Below are positions 42,281-53,697 of a DNA stretch of 64,000 bases, one piece after another. Origin of the DNA: Lactarius indigo (lineage: Eukaryota > Basidiomycota > Agaricomycetes > Russulales > Russulaceae). The DNA is taken from contig JAFKAC010000017.1 in NCBI GenBank assembly GCA_025766275.1, positions 930,001-994,000 of the forward strand. Direction: 5' to 3'. Made by a program: the position numbers and the translations under genes. The first letter of the stretch is position 1, and each line of letters opens with the position of its first letter. The notes under the pieces were generated by a model, which made no database searches, was not told where the DNA came from, and saw only the letters and a program-made list of their open reading frames with translations.

Positions 42281-43966
42281 TTAAAATCTAGGTGAGCAGC
42301 CATTTTGGCCTCTGAATCTGTCTCCTCTTCCACGTGTTCCGTTCTGGTCCCGGCGTCTCTTGGGGCCGTTCCAGCCCTCAATGGTTGGGAAGGGGCAGAG
42401 CCCACGGGGGTGGTCGATACCGTGGCATATGCCGCAGTGGTATGGCCTCGGGTCAATGAATCCTAGGCCGTGCATGGGGGAACCGTAAGTGCGGGAGACG
42501 AGGTAGTTTCTGAGTCTAATCCAGATGTCGTCATTCTGGATGTACCTGCCTATTCCGTAGACGTTGAAACGGAGCATTAGGGTATCACCGGTGTCTTTGA
42601 TGTCAAGGCGAAGGATATGCAGGGAGCTAAGGAAATCTTGGACGGATAGGTAAGTTTCGCGTCTTATGTCATCCGGCAGGGGGCTTGTTAGGTCAGCGAT
42701 GAAGGCGCACGTTTCGTCGTCAGACCATACTCTTTTGACAATCTCCCAGACACCGGTGTCTATGAGGGTGGAAAATCCTTTAATCGAGAAGACAAATCCA
42801 GGGCATGGCGGGCAGAGGTCGGTGACGTGGAAGGTGATGGCTTGTGAGGACCAGACCCTGCGTTGGAGCAGAAGATTTTGCTGTTCTGAGGTTAGATTGT
42901 AGATTAGGAATGTGGTCGGGGTGCGGTCTCTTCTAATGGCCTCTTCACTGGGTTTGGGGGCAGAGACACCAACGGTTTGAGATCCAGTGATCTCTGTAAT
43001 TGCTGTGAAGATCCTATTTTTGATGTTTTCATGGAGGTCGGGGAATCTGGCCTCATTGTCAAAGGGGTGGGCTAGGAGCTTTTCACCTTCTGCTTGTTCC
43101 CAGAGTGAGATCAGGTCAAGGTCAATGTGTTCAAGAGCAGCCATGGGACTCGTGGTGTGGACAAGTGGCATACCGGAGTCGGGACTCTTTGTGTACTTGT
43201 CAATTGGGTTTTTAGGGGAGGGTTTGCCTGATAGGGATATTTGTCTGCCGGCTGCTGCTTCGAGTCGGGCACGCAGGGAAAGGGGGTTCGGGGCTACCCC
43301 CGAGACCTCGGGCTGGGAGGTTTTGTTAGGGGAAGGAGGGGTGTGGAGAGGGGGTGCGGCTTACAGTTCCAGGTTCCATACTTATATCCAGGGTGGTGTC
43401 CTCTTGTTGCGGCGTATTGGGAATGGTGGGAGGGTAGCCCCTGGAGGGGGTAGCTGGGGGGGTCGGGGTGCCTTCGTTTTGGAACATCGGCATGGCGAAG
43501 GGGGGGGGGGTGCTGCCCGGCTCCGAGGGGGGGTACGGGGGATTTGTGGGGGAGTTCCAGGACTCCTGTCTGATGGCCTCCACTGGGACTGTTAGGGTCG
43601 TGATGGTAGGGACTGGGGGGGGGAGTAGTGCTGTGGGCGCCGATGCCATCTGCTCCGCTTCGTCCGCTAGGGCTGGGGGGTGTTAGGTCGTCATAGGGGG
43701 ACTCGATAAGTTTTATGCTCACTCGTTCGCTTTTTTCGGCTTTTGCGGGCTTCTGCTGTGGTGGCTGCAGGGCCGCTGGACGCCGCCATCCTGGCAGCGG
43801 TGGTGGATCTGGTGGTGATTTGCGGGGGGTCTGCTGGATTGGCGGTCCCTGAGGGGTCGGCGCGAGGCTGGGATGCGGGCGGGGCGGTGGTATTCATTTG
43901 GCACGGGTGCCGGGTGGGTTGTAGGCCTGGTTTTAAATTGTTTCGAGGGAGTCGGGAGTCGTGCAT
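42281..43966 (-). pseudogene. LINE ORF1 (Gag-like), broken into several frames
   Basis: The 3' segment 42281-43171 is open (296 aa) and ends in a CCHC knuckle (CGICHGIDHPRGLC) and a basic Arg/Gly tail. The same frame extends upstream to a TAA near 43353. Above that, proline-rich sequence continues in a second frame (43326-43649) and a third (43691-43966, MNTTAPPASQP...). The frame changes fall at runs of C on the coding strand, near 43335-43353, near 43675-43680 and near 43700. ORF1 proteins of this class bind the LINE RNA. The breaks could be real decay or homopolymer sequencing errors. Confidence 0.75.
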
Positions 43967-43969
43967 CGC

Positions 43970-44576
43970 CGGGGGGGTTTTGGGGGTTCGGTGCTGTGTT
44001 CGTGCCGGGGGGCTTCGCTTGCTAGAGGAAAAGCTCCTGTCATTTCAGAGTGGGTCCATGCTACGATTGACAGTTGAGTTGTTCTGTTGCGGCGGTGTTT
44101 GGTGTCAGGGTGCTCGGGCTAGCCTTTGGTGGGAGTCAGTTTATGGGCGATGAGGGGGAGTGGGAACTTAGCTCGGGGGGCAGGTTGCTCCGTATTCCTA
44201 AATGGGTGGGGGATCGGGGTTTCGGGTGGTGTGGGGGGTTGGCGTTATCGTGTGGAGAGAGGGTTGGGTGGGGGGTTTTTTTTCGCGTTGTTGTCCTCTT
44301 GTCTCCGGGTTCGGTTGGATCGGTGCTGTGGTTGTTAGGGGTGGGCTTACCGTGTCAGTTTAGTTTTTTGGTTTGGGATCAAGTCGTGGTCTATTTTGTT
44401 TTCGGGGTTTCGTCGTGGTTATTCGGTCGGGGGGGCAGGGGGGCATGGGGCGGTTGTTCGGACTTGGGTGGGATGGGTTGGGTTTTTATTGTCTCATCGT
44501 AGTCTCATATCACACATTGTTAGGGGGTCTATGCACGTATTCAAGGTTTTTCTAGTTGTATTGCTACTGGTGTGTC

Positions 44577-44607
<31 letters not shown>

Positions 44608-44706
44608 GGGGGCCGTTGGTGACCGAGGACACTGGCATGCCCACCCTTGCCCCGACTTGTGTCGTGGGAATTTCCGCCCATGATGGTGGTTGCGGTTCAA
44701 GGGGCC
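43970..44706 (-). other. LINE 5' leader, C-rich, with a (GTT)10 microsatellite
   Basis: Very G-rich on the plus strand (many runs of 5-8 G), no ORF resembling a protein family. A GTT repeat occupies 44578-44607. It probably contains the element's internal promoter, but no motif proves it. Confidence 0.55.
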
Positions 44707-44724
44707 CCTATCTCTCTCTCTTTG
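44707..44724. repeat. LINE target-site duplication, 5' side
   Basis: CCTATCTCTCTCTCTTTG, identical to 36873-36890. Confidence 0.9.
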
Positions 44725-45174
44725 GTGTTTGGGGAACCCGAGGGAGTCACGCTCCGATCGCGCGCTTCCCACACCCCGGTCCGCTCTCCCGTCGAGAGGT
44801 ATCCACTTATTTTTGGGTGACTAATCATGCTGACCATTTCCTGTTCTCGAGTTCTAATTTCGGTGGATTGTGGGTCAGGGTGACATACTTACTAGTGGAT
44901 CGCGTTGACCCGCTAAGTCCATCCGGAAGCAGGAATATTCCCGACAGAAACTGATTGTCGATTGACATCAGCCCCATGGCCCACATAATGAATTGTTTGA
45001 ATGCGCTAAGCTCGACGTTGTAGCGCTCTGTGACCCACACTGGCCCACACATTAGTCGGGCTCTATCGAATCATCAAAAAGTGTCGAACCACCATGAACG
45101 TATAAAAGCTCATCGTTGTTTGGTGTTGCTCTATATCCATTGTATCACTTCACATTTCGAACCAAGTCACAGTC
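44725..45174. other. Intergenic region upstream of the aldo/keto reductase
   Basis: No ORF supported. It contains the promoter of the next gene, a short stretch from the LINE insertion point to its ATG. Confidence 0.5.
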
Positions 45175-46723
45175 ATGACCACCCCCACTGTAACAAAGCG
45201 GATTCCCTACGGTATGACTTTGCACCTCAAAATATTTTGCACGTACTTTTCTGACACGAGCAATCACAGTTCGACTAGGAAAGTCAGGACTGAAGGTGTC
45301 CAGGATCATTCTTGGCATGATGTCGTACGGCGATCCTCGTTGGCAACAGTGGGTCCTCGGCGAGAAGGAGGCCATCGAACACGTGAAATTCGCGTGAGTG
45401 TATCCTCGTCGTCCCCACATCTACGACTATCTAACGAGGGCCGTCAAGATATGAGCGCGGCGTGAACGCCTTTGATACTGCAGACACATACTCGAATGGC
45501 CTTTCTGAGGTGTATCTTGGCAATGCCATCAAAGTGCTTAACCTACCACGCGAAGAGATCGTGGTCATGACGAAGGTATGTGGAACCACAGTCTGCGTCC
45601 ACATCGACATATAGCCGATGCTTATATCTTATCTAAGGTCTTCCTCGCTGTCGGTAAAATAGGTGACGAGGCAAATTGGATGAAGACCCCTGCTGAACTT
45701 GACAAGATCGGATTTGTGAATCAACATGGTCTTAGTCGCAAGGTACACATTGTCATCTCATCTTATGCACGCCGTTTGTGACCTCTCGTGGCAGCATATC
45801 TTTGATTCGGTCAAGAAGTCACTTGAGCGTCTGCAACTCGACTATATCGATGTCTTGCAATGTCATCGCTTCGATCCCAGTACGCCAATCGAGGAGACGA
45901 TGCAGGCTCTACACGATGTCGTCAAGGCGGGATACGTCCGATATATTGGGATGAGTAGTTGCTACGCTTGGCAATGTAAGTGCTCATCCACGCGAACTCC
46001 GCGGCCAGCTCACAGACCGTTGGTTCAGTCCATGTCATGCAGAGTGAGTAAACGACCCCCCTAGCTCTGTACGTGTTGCTGAGGGAAACCATAGATTACG
46101 CCATTACAAACAATCTCACGCCTTTTATTTCGATGCAAAACCACCACTCGCTTGTATACCGTGAGGAAGAGCGCGAGATGTTCCCCACACTGAGCCACTT
46201 TGGCGTGGGCGTCATCCCGTGGTCACCGCTTGCGCGCGGCCTCCTTACCCGTCCCTTCAAAACTGACGCAACCACATCACGGGGTAACGCTGATCTGTGC
46301 GTGTCTTTTGACTACTCTCTGTGCCTTAGTTGCTTGATTCTTATGGTGCCTACAGCTACACCGATGGGTATCTTGCAGGAGCGGGCACCCAGGAGATTGT
46401 CAACAGGTCCGTTCTTTCCCGCGAAGATGCATGACTCAGGTCTCACGAGAGCTCCAATAGGGTTGAAGAAATCTCCAAAAAGCGCGGGATAAGCATGGCC
46501 CAGGTCTCCTTAGCGTGGTCACTGACGCGTGTGACTGCGCCCGTTATCGGCTCTACGAGCATCAAGAACCTAGAAGAACTCATAAGTGCGTGCAACTAAT
46601 ACATATTGGGAGATGGGGGCAATCCCTAACTTCTTTGTAGATGGTACCGAGATCACATTGACTCAAGAAGAGATTCAGCATTTAGAGGAGCCATACAAGG
46701 CACGTTCAGTGATGGGACATTGA
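45175..46723 (+). CDS. Aldo/keto reductase
   Basis: Ten exons: 45175-45211, 45270-45393, 45449-45575, 45638-45742, 45795-45975, 46029-46043, 46095-46296, 46356-46406, 46461-46585, 46641-46723, giving 349 aa, in frame throughout. The family reduces aldehydes and ketones with NADPH in a TIM barrel. The catalytic tetrad is visible as Asp63 and Tyr68 ([10 protein letters not shown]), Lys96 (IVVMTK) and His155 (VLQCHRFD). The C-terminal NADPH-binding region is present ([15 protein letters not shown]). Exon 6 is only 15 nt. Length and motifs fit fungal aryl-alcohol-dehydrogenase-type AKRs; the substrate cannot be read from sequence. Confidence 0.9.
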
Positions 46724-48359
46724 TCTGAAACGTAAGGGGTTGTGGAAAGGAAAAGGAACGCGCTCGTGTACCGTACATTGCATGTTACAATGATCTCGAA
46801 TTGGGCTACCTTTCGCGAAGAATAGTAACACCTGCTCTGTAGCTCCATGTGAGAGAGGCGCCGAGTACGCCTACCCAGTGGCGGCAGGGACAATCAGGCG
46901 TTCTCACAGATTGTTTATTTTATTCGCCCTTCTCCCCAATACGCAGCGCTCTGGTCACCGCTCCCTAGAGAGGACTTTGGTCGTGTATTTGGCAAGCCCA
47001 AAAATACTAGAAGCAGCGTTTCATTGGTCAGTGGTGGGTGAGTTTTCCCATCTGGCAATAACTTTATGAAATTAGGTTCGTCGTACATGGTCGCCATGTG
47101 TAGGCCAGCCTCGCCCTCCCAATTCCGTGGATCTTCGAAATTTTGGAGACAATCTCTACTGGCCGTTTCGAGTCAGAGTCCCGGATATATTGCTATCAGA
47201 CTTCGTGGCTATTGCGTCGCAAAATACGTAGGATACAAATGCACCGCCTTGGATTATATATCTTGTTCTCCCTTTCGTTTAAAAGGGAGGGTTTGTTTTC
47301 CTCTCCAGAGAACTGCTTTCAAACTTCTCACCCATCTCTGTCCAACAAGGAACATCAATGGACCATTCCACTCGTCACGGGGTACGAAATTATGCATGCT
47401 ACTTGGCATGCTGCGTCTTTAAGGGCTCATTTCAGCTCCCCATTGCTCCTGTCCGCGGTGTTCTGAGGTGGGGCGCACTCAAACTCGTCCAACGACTTGG
47501 TACCTTGTTGAACAACAGTAGGCATTTCGACACAAACAGCTTCTATGATGAACAATACTATTCCACCCCTGATCCCATCTCTGTTCAAGAACACCGATAG
47601 TCCATTTGAACCATGGCGAGAATGTCAATAGTCATGTGCCTGACCGCGCATGGGCTCCACAAACCGCCGTGCGCGCCAATATTCCCCCCTACATACCTCT
47701 TGCTGAGGTCTTGGTATAGAGGGTCCAGGATGACAACTTCGGTTATGCACCTGTCCATGAGAGAGCAGGCCAGGCTCTGCCACTCGACGCGTCGATTGCG
47801 GAGAGTCGGAGGCGTCTCGCGGGCCGGTACCGTGATGCATTATGTGAGCACGATCCGTCTGGAGCCGGGCCCAGATGGTGAATTGCAAGTCGTCATCACG
47901 CTTGGAATAGCCGACGTCCTCTGAGGCCACATCGAAAGGAGACGAAGAACCCAATATGTCCTTTGGCCGATGCCATTGTGATAAAGGTTCTGTATAACTT
48001 TGTGTTGGACTCTAGCATGTTTTGCAACCGTGATTCAGAATGGAATGTATAAACACGACATGTACATATACCCGAGTAGCGAACCCAAATAGAATAACAC
48101 ATCCTATCCCAATCCTTGTCCTATCTCCACACGAAGGGAGTTCCGAACCCAAAACTTTGTTCGCTCAGCCGTGTTGGTCGATATGCCAGGGAACGAACAG
48201 CAGTAACAGTCGCAGAGCAGTATCGGCAAATGCCGTGAGGAAAGTTCAGCCACGGGTTGAAAGCCCGCGTCGGATGTTGCCGAGTTTTCAAGAGGGAGAG
48301 TGAGCTGTGTTTGGGTCGTCGCAGCACCCACTTCTATTCGAACAGCTTTACTCGCTACA
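46724..48359. other. Intergenic, no defended gene
   Basis: Short overlapping ORFs only. A stretch around 47630-47880 has codon-like composition in shifting plus frames (NIPPYIPLAEVLV; VQDDNFGYAPVHERAGQALP) and could be a decayed exon. Confidence 0.4.
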
Positions 48360-49275
48360 ATGACCGACTTCTGCCCTGTTTACGCTCCTTTCTTCGGCGC
48401 GATGGTGAGCCCTATTATTGTCTTGACAAATGGTGACAATTTTGACTGTTGAAAATAGGGTTGCACCAGCGCCATCGTTTTTACATGTCCGTCTTTTCTG
48501 TCGTCATTTCTTAAAATAGTTCTCTAAACTCTTTCTCTCAGGTATCGGAGCGAGGCAAGTGCAACACCTGTACACGCACCTGGCAGCACGTAGCTGATGT
48601 TTTCTACCCCAGTTATGGAACCGCAAAATCTGGTGTCGGCATCTCAGCCATGGCCGTTCTACGACCGGATCTCATGATGAAGAATGTCGTTCCTGTCGTC
48701 ATGGCTGGTATCATCGCCGTGAGTTATCATTGGTTCTCAGACTTAAGGGTGGGATTCAATTGTGACATTCGCAGATCTACGGTCTCGTCGTCTCGGTCCT
48801 CATTTCTGGAAATCGTACGTGTTTCTTGTCAGCATGGCCGTTTACACTGTATGCTGAACTTGACCTTCCAGTCACGCCCAAAATGCCTCTCTACACTGGC
48901 TTTGTCCAGCTTGGTGCCGGTCTTTCTGTCGGGCTTGCCGGTCTTGCTGCGGGCTTTGCAATTGGTATTGTAGGTGACGCCGGCGTTCGAGGTACTGCGC
49001 AGCAACCCAGGTTGTTTGTCGGAATGGTGTGTTATTCAGTGACTAATCGTCAGTCTGATTGTACTTACCCATACCAACTCACTAGATCCTCATCCTCATT
49101 TTCGCCGAGGTCTTGGGTTTGTACGGTACGTTTAGCAGCACTACCGACGTCATCTACGTCTTCATAAATATCGTGTTTAGGTCTCATTGTTGCCCTCATC
49201 ATGAACACAGCAACAGCAGGAGTGACCGTTGGTTGTTCTTTTAGTCTCCTCGAGTCCTGTCTGATATTCTCTTAG
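48360..49275 (+). CDS. VMA3: V-type H+-ATPase proteolipid subunit c
   Basis: Eight exons: 48360-48404, 48459-48486, 48542-48554, 48613-48718, 48775-48814, 48872-49026, 49086-49125, 49181-49275, giving 173 aa. Subunit c forms the membrane rotor of the vacuolar proton pump. All four membrane helices are recognisable ([79 protein letters not shown]), with the proton-carrying Glu137 in the fourth. Exon 3 is 13 nt and the following intron has a GC donor (GCAAGT). The C terminus ends about ten residues later than usual in the family. Confidence 0.94.
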
Positions 49276-49621
49276 TGTCCATGATTTTTCCGGAACACAT
49301 AAGCGCACCTCGACTGAACTTGTGCAGCAATGTCGTAAGGATACGGCGCAGCCGACCTAGGTCATTACGTTGCGGTCAATGTAACCGGGTTTTTGTTCGG
49401 ATATCCTTCTCTTAACGAACATGGCTGTCAGTTCTTAATATATATGTTTTTTTCCACGCATTTGCGAGAAATTGTGTACAGAAATTTGTGTGTGGGTGGG
49501 TAATTCTGACGTGGCAAATTGAATCTGATGTGAGAGCCGCGAGCCGTGTGCCTCGGACTCGGACTCGGCGTCTGTGCAACACTTGGATGTTTGGTGGTTC
49601 TAGTCTCATTTCCCCCGAGTG
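49276..49621. other. Intergenic between VMA3 and the SUN-like gene
   Basis: No ORF supported; it holds the 3' end of one gene and the promoter of the next. Confidence 0.5.
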
Positions 49622-52321
49622 ATGTTCAATACTCGCTTGTCCTGGCTTCTAACTTCGCTCCTTTGTCTGTTGTTTGCATCTCCTGCGCTTTCTGGCCACC
49701 GCCCATTGACGACGCCCTACGACCCGTTCCATGCCATTGCCACTCTTGCACCAAAACGACCCGAGGAGCCCATCTGCTGCCTCAAACCTCTCACACCACT
49801 GGAGCCAGTAGATGACGACCCTTTCCTTTCCTTTGAAGACTGGAAGGCAAAGCGGTTCAGCGAGAGCAACAACAGCCAAAAGGGCAGTGCGCCTCCCAAC
49901 GACAGCGCGCCAAGTCGCTTGCCAGACGAGAGCGCCCCGGAGCACCATGCTTCTGCCGTCATCGCCGGCGCCCACACCCTAGATGCTTCAGACTTTGCGC
50001 CTACCGCGCAGGGCCCCCACACCCCGACACCAGCGTCGCCGCCGCATTTCCGCGTGCCGCTCACGGACCGATTCAACTACGCGTCGCTGGACTGCTCCGC
50101 GCGGGTGCACACGGCGCACCGCGGGGCCAAGTCGGCGTCGAGCATCCTGTCGTCGAAGCGGGACCGCTACATGCTGTCGCCGTGCGCGGCGGCGCCGCAG
50201 TTCGTCGTCGTCGAGCTGTGTGAGGATATCCGCATCGACACGGTGCAGCTCGCCAACTTTGAATTCTTCAGTGGCGTGTTCAAGGAGTTCACGGTTAGCG
50301 TCGCCAAAACGTACGCTACGGACGCGGAGGGCTGGACAGTCGTCGGCACGTACGTCGGGAAGAACGTGCGTGGGGTGCAGGTAGGCCCCCGAACCGCGTT
50401 GTGGAACGTGTCTCGTCGCTGATATTTTGCAGTCGTTCCACCCCCCGATGTATATTCGCGACTTTTATCGATACATCCGCATCGACTTTCATTCTCACTA
50501 TTCCACCGAGTACTATTGCCCCATCTCACTCCTTCGCGTCTATGGCCTCACGCATCTCGAGCAATGGAAGTGGGACACATGGGAGGAAGAAAGCAGAAGC
50601 AAGGCCAGGCAGGACCCCAAGGCATCGAACACGCTAGTCCATGCAGATGCTATCTCTGAGGCCGAGAAGCCCGAGGAAGAGCACTTTGCCTATCAATTCA
50701 CACCTCCCTCACCCGTACCCCCGGCAGAGTCCAACAACACGCAGGAACAACGGACGGAAACATCGCAGTCGCCTGAGGGCGTGGAAGGATCCTTCCGACA
50801 CAGCACAGACATCGCTCGGTTGGAACCCTCGACAAGCGCTCCGATCCCGACGGCTAGCTCTGATTCTCCGATTATCGCCACCTGTTCACCACCTGCTGCC
50901 TCACCGTCCTTGAAATCTAACCAAGACTCTGTAAACGTCAATGACTCTACCCAACGATCTCACATATCATCAAGCTACGACTCTTCCACAGCATTGTCAT
51001 CTGTATCATTATCGTCGTCTCGGCAAGCGAACGGCTCTGCATCCCGCTCGTCTTCCCCATCATTAACAACGACAGTTTCTCCTCACCCCGTCGCACAGGC
51101 CCCTCCTTCAGCCCCCGTAATTAACGTCCCTCTCTCGCCGTCACCCGTCGGCGTACACACCGGGGAGTCTATCTATCGCACAATCATGAACCGCCTCAGC
51201 GCCCTAGAAGCAAATACGACGCTCTATGCACGCTACGTCGAGGAGCAGACAAGCGCCATGCGGGAGATGCTCCGGCGTCTAAGCGAAGATGTCGGTCGAC
51301 TCGAAGGGATAGGTCGCGCGCAGGCCCAGCTGTACGAGCGCTCTATCAACGACTTCGAGAGGCACCGTCGAGAAATGGACATTGAGCAACGTGCGCTTAT
51401 CTCACAAGTCAATTATCTCGCAGAGGAGGTCAGTGCTGGTCCCTTGCGGTTGACGACGACTCACCCCCCTGCACACCGCAGGTCGTCCTGGAAAAACGTC
51501 TCGGCATAGCGCAGCTGTGCCTCCTACTCGCCGTGCTCGTATTCCTCAGCGTCACCCGTGGCTCTCCCGGCGAATTTCACGTGCCACCCCGCCGCGCGGA
51601 CGCCGTGCGTAAATGGGGCCAACGCAACTTGGGTCTGAGCGGCGACTGGGTCTCCCGCCTGCGCAGTGGGCCACCCGCACACTCGAACGGTGAGAACGTA
51701 CCAACGCCACATACCGCCGCGCCCGCCGACAGTTCGCCCCCCCGATCACTGCCCACCACCACCACCAACAACAACATCGCGACGCCGACGTCGTCCCGCC
51801 AGAGACGCCCCCCGCTCTTCCTCACCCCTACACATCCTTACCACCGCGCGCCCGCGCTCCGTAGCACGGGCATCACACGCCCACGCCCTACCACTCATCC
51901 GCGCTCCGGCGCTACCTCACCTGTCCCCGTATCAGCCCCATCGCCGGTCCGGCGCTCGAGCTCGCACAACGGCCCATCGCTCATTGGCCCCGTACCGCGC
52001 TCCGCACGGCGCTGGGCGCGCTCTGCGCATCTGCACGAGGTGCGCCGCACGCATAATATGCACGATGTCCCGGACGGGGATGTGTTCACTGTCGCGAGGG
52101 CCAAGGGAAAGAGCGCACCTGTGACGGCGGTGGTGGGGGCTTTTCTTGCGAAGGAGGTGGGGATGCCTGGGAGTGCCAGGGCGACGTGGACAAGGGACAC
52201 GGACGCGGGTGCGGGTGCGGGTGTGGGTGCAGGTGCAGGTGCTGCTGAAACGTGGGTGGACACGGACTCGGATGCGGATGTGGGCAGTGAGGGGGGGCTG
52301 TGGGAAATCGACGTGGATTGA
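49622..52321 (+). CDS. SUN-like (Slp1 family) ER membrane protein
   Basis: Three exons: 49622-50380, 50433-51428, 51482-52321, giving 864 aa. An N-terminal signal sequence (LSWLLTSLLCLLFASPALS) is followed by a lumenal SUN-like domain at about residues 150-300 (FNYASLDCSARV; FVVVELCEDIRIDTVQLANFEFFSGVF; YIRIDFHSHYSTEYYCPISLLRVYG), split by the first intron. A Ser/Pro-rich stretch and a coiled region (RLSALEANTTLYARYVEEQT) follow. A single membrane helix comes at about 594-610 (LCLLLAVLVFLSV) with a long basic and proline-rich cytosolic tail. In yeast, Slp1-type SUN-like proteins act in ER membrane protein folding or stability. The tail ends in a Gly/Ala repeat coded by GGTGCG-like repeats. 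Confidence 0.9.
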
Positions 52322-53005
52322 TTGTCACACTAGCGTCTCCGCATTCCCCTGTCCCGTGGGGACGTTTGACTTTTAGCCTTGCTCGCGGCTTCGATGGGAC
52401 CTGATCCATACCATACTGAGTGACCTTTGTCTTCTCATTATTCTGGGTCTCCTGACCTTCCCACGGGGGATACTCTTTTGTCTTTTTTTGACCGTGTACA
52501 GTATGTTTTTTTTTTCATCCTCATAGCCCCTACACATCATCTCATTATGTAGTTCTCCTCACACAGTACTATTTCTTTGTTTCTATTTTTGTTATTTGTT
52601 ATCTCTGGCTACCCACCGCAATGGATTCATACATCACATCACTCCACATCATCAGACCCGGAAAATTTCACCCTCGGGGCTTCGTCATCACCGAGAGACC
52701 TGTAGCGGTCGCTGGATGATGCTAGTGCTTAGTGGCGCCATCAGTCGAGACCTACTATGAAGTGTGCTCCTCACCAAGCCATTCGTGCCACCTGCCCTAT
52801 TCATTTCAATCGCGGTGTATTGTTCATTAATCTCGGAACAAGCAAAGGAGTGCTCTGATAGAAGTGCCATTGTCAGACTCGATCGAGTCCTAATGCGCGT
52901 GGCATGGACCATTCAATCATCACTCGGACACTTTGATCAGAGACTCGGACCCGCCACTCAAACAAAATCTAAAATTATGGTCGGCCCCTGTGAAGCCTCC
53001 CAGTA
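52322..53005. other. Intergenic between the SUN-like gene and U6
   Basis: Pyrimidine-rich 3' flank of the SUN-like gene, then the upstream region of U6. An AAAATTATGG stretch near 52970 lies about 35 nt before U6 and may be its TATA element. Confidence 0.5.
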
Positions 53006-53035
53006 GTAATTGCTCCCTTCGGGGATGCATACGAA

Positions 53036-53066
<31 letters not shown>

Positions 53067-53113
53067 GGCCCCTGCACAAGGATGACACGCTGTTTCAGAG
53101 TGGTAGACCTACG
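53006..53113 (+). ncRNA. U6: U6 spliceosomal snRNA
   Basis: The highly conserved U6 core is present without change: AATTGGAACGATACAGAGAAG followed by ATTAGCATGGCCCCTGC and AAGGATGACACGC. This includes the ACAGAGA box that pairs with the 5' splice site, the AGC triad and the internal stem-loop. The 5' stem-loop (TGCTCCC-TTCG-GGGATGCA with a bulged T) is present. The 3' tail differs from common U6 and its end is uncertain. A hairpin (AGACC-TACG-GGTCT) follows at about 53105-53118, and a T5 run at 53133-53137 could be the Pol III terminator. Confidence 0.93.
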
Positions 53114-53132
53114 GGTCTCAATATTTATTTTG

Positions 53133-53137
53133 TTTTT
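53133..53137 (+). terminator. Possible Pol III terminator of U6
   Basis: TTTTT is the first run of five T after the U6 core (an earlier run at 53127 region has only four). Confidence 0.5.
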
Positions 53138-53697
53138 GTCTCCTCATTTCCATTTTCTGGCTGTGACTCGTTTAGGGACCAAGTCCCGCAGCGGCCAACC
53201 ATGCGGACCAAGATGGCACTACTATTGTAATCACGAAGTAAGCCCACCCTTTGCCAGGTATGTCATTGTAGTACTAGGGAGACAGGCTGTCACAGCGTTG
53301 TGTCTAAAGATCGAGTGCCCGAAAATCCTACAGTAGTGGGGCATCGAGAGATCCGTGGGCAGATTATATCAATCGATTAACCAAAATTGGCTCCCAGAGC
53401 TGTATTGCCAAAAAGTAACAACGAAGGTACAGTATTCGTAAGTACATACATGGGAAAGGCTTGCAATCCCCGAGGCGCAGACAGATGGCATTTTTTTCAG
53501 AGTCCGTTTTGATTGGGTCTACAGAACAAAAACGAGGCAATAGGATAGACCCAAGCAATCAAATGCGCGCCAGTACAGACAGTCCAGTGCCCGTGTTGGT
53601 GGAGATAGCAGTAGGTAGTTGTATGGTATTTGGAATGCATGGATGAACAAGAAGCTATGAAACGTACAAATGCTAATGCGTGTCCAAAAATAAAATG
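53138..53697. other. Intergenic between U6 and the small membrane protein gene
   Basis: No ORF supported. Confidence 0.45.

Larger units (their letters stand above)
36891..44706 (-). mobile_element. Full-length LINE (APE-RT-RNase H type, Tad1/I-like)
   Basis: 7816 bp, flanked by a perfect 18-bp target duplication. On the minus strand it has a C-rich 5' leader (44706 down), ORF1 with a CCHC knuckle, ORF2 with apurinic-type endonuclease, reverse transcriptase and RNase H, a 3' UTR of about 190 bp, and an 18-nt poly(A) tail (poly(T) at 36891-36908 on the plus strand). Full length and exact duplications point to a fairly recent insertion. ORF2 is split by one in-frame TGA and ORF1 by frame changes at C runs. 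Confidence 0.93.

Noticed and set aside
43970..44555. Glycine-rich plus-strand ORFs in the LINE leader
   Set aside because: Translation of G runs, antisense to the element, no domain.
51666..52409. Several GC-rich ORFs overlapping the tail of the SUN-like gene
   Set aside because: They are alternative frames of a proline/arginine-rich low-complexity tail.
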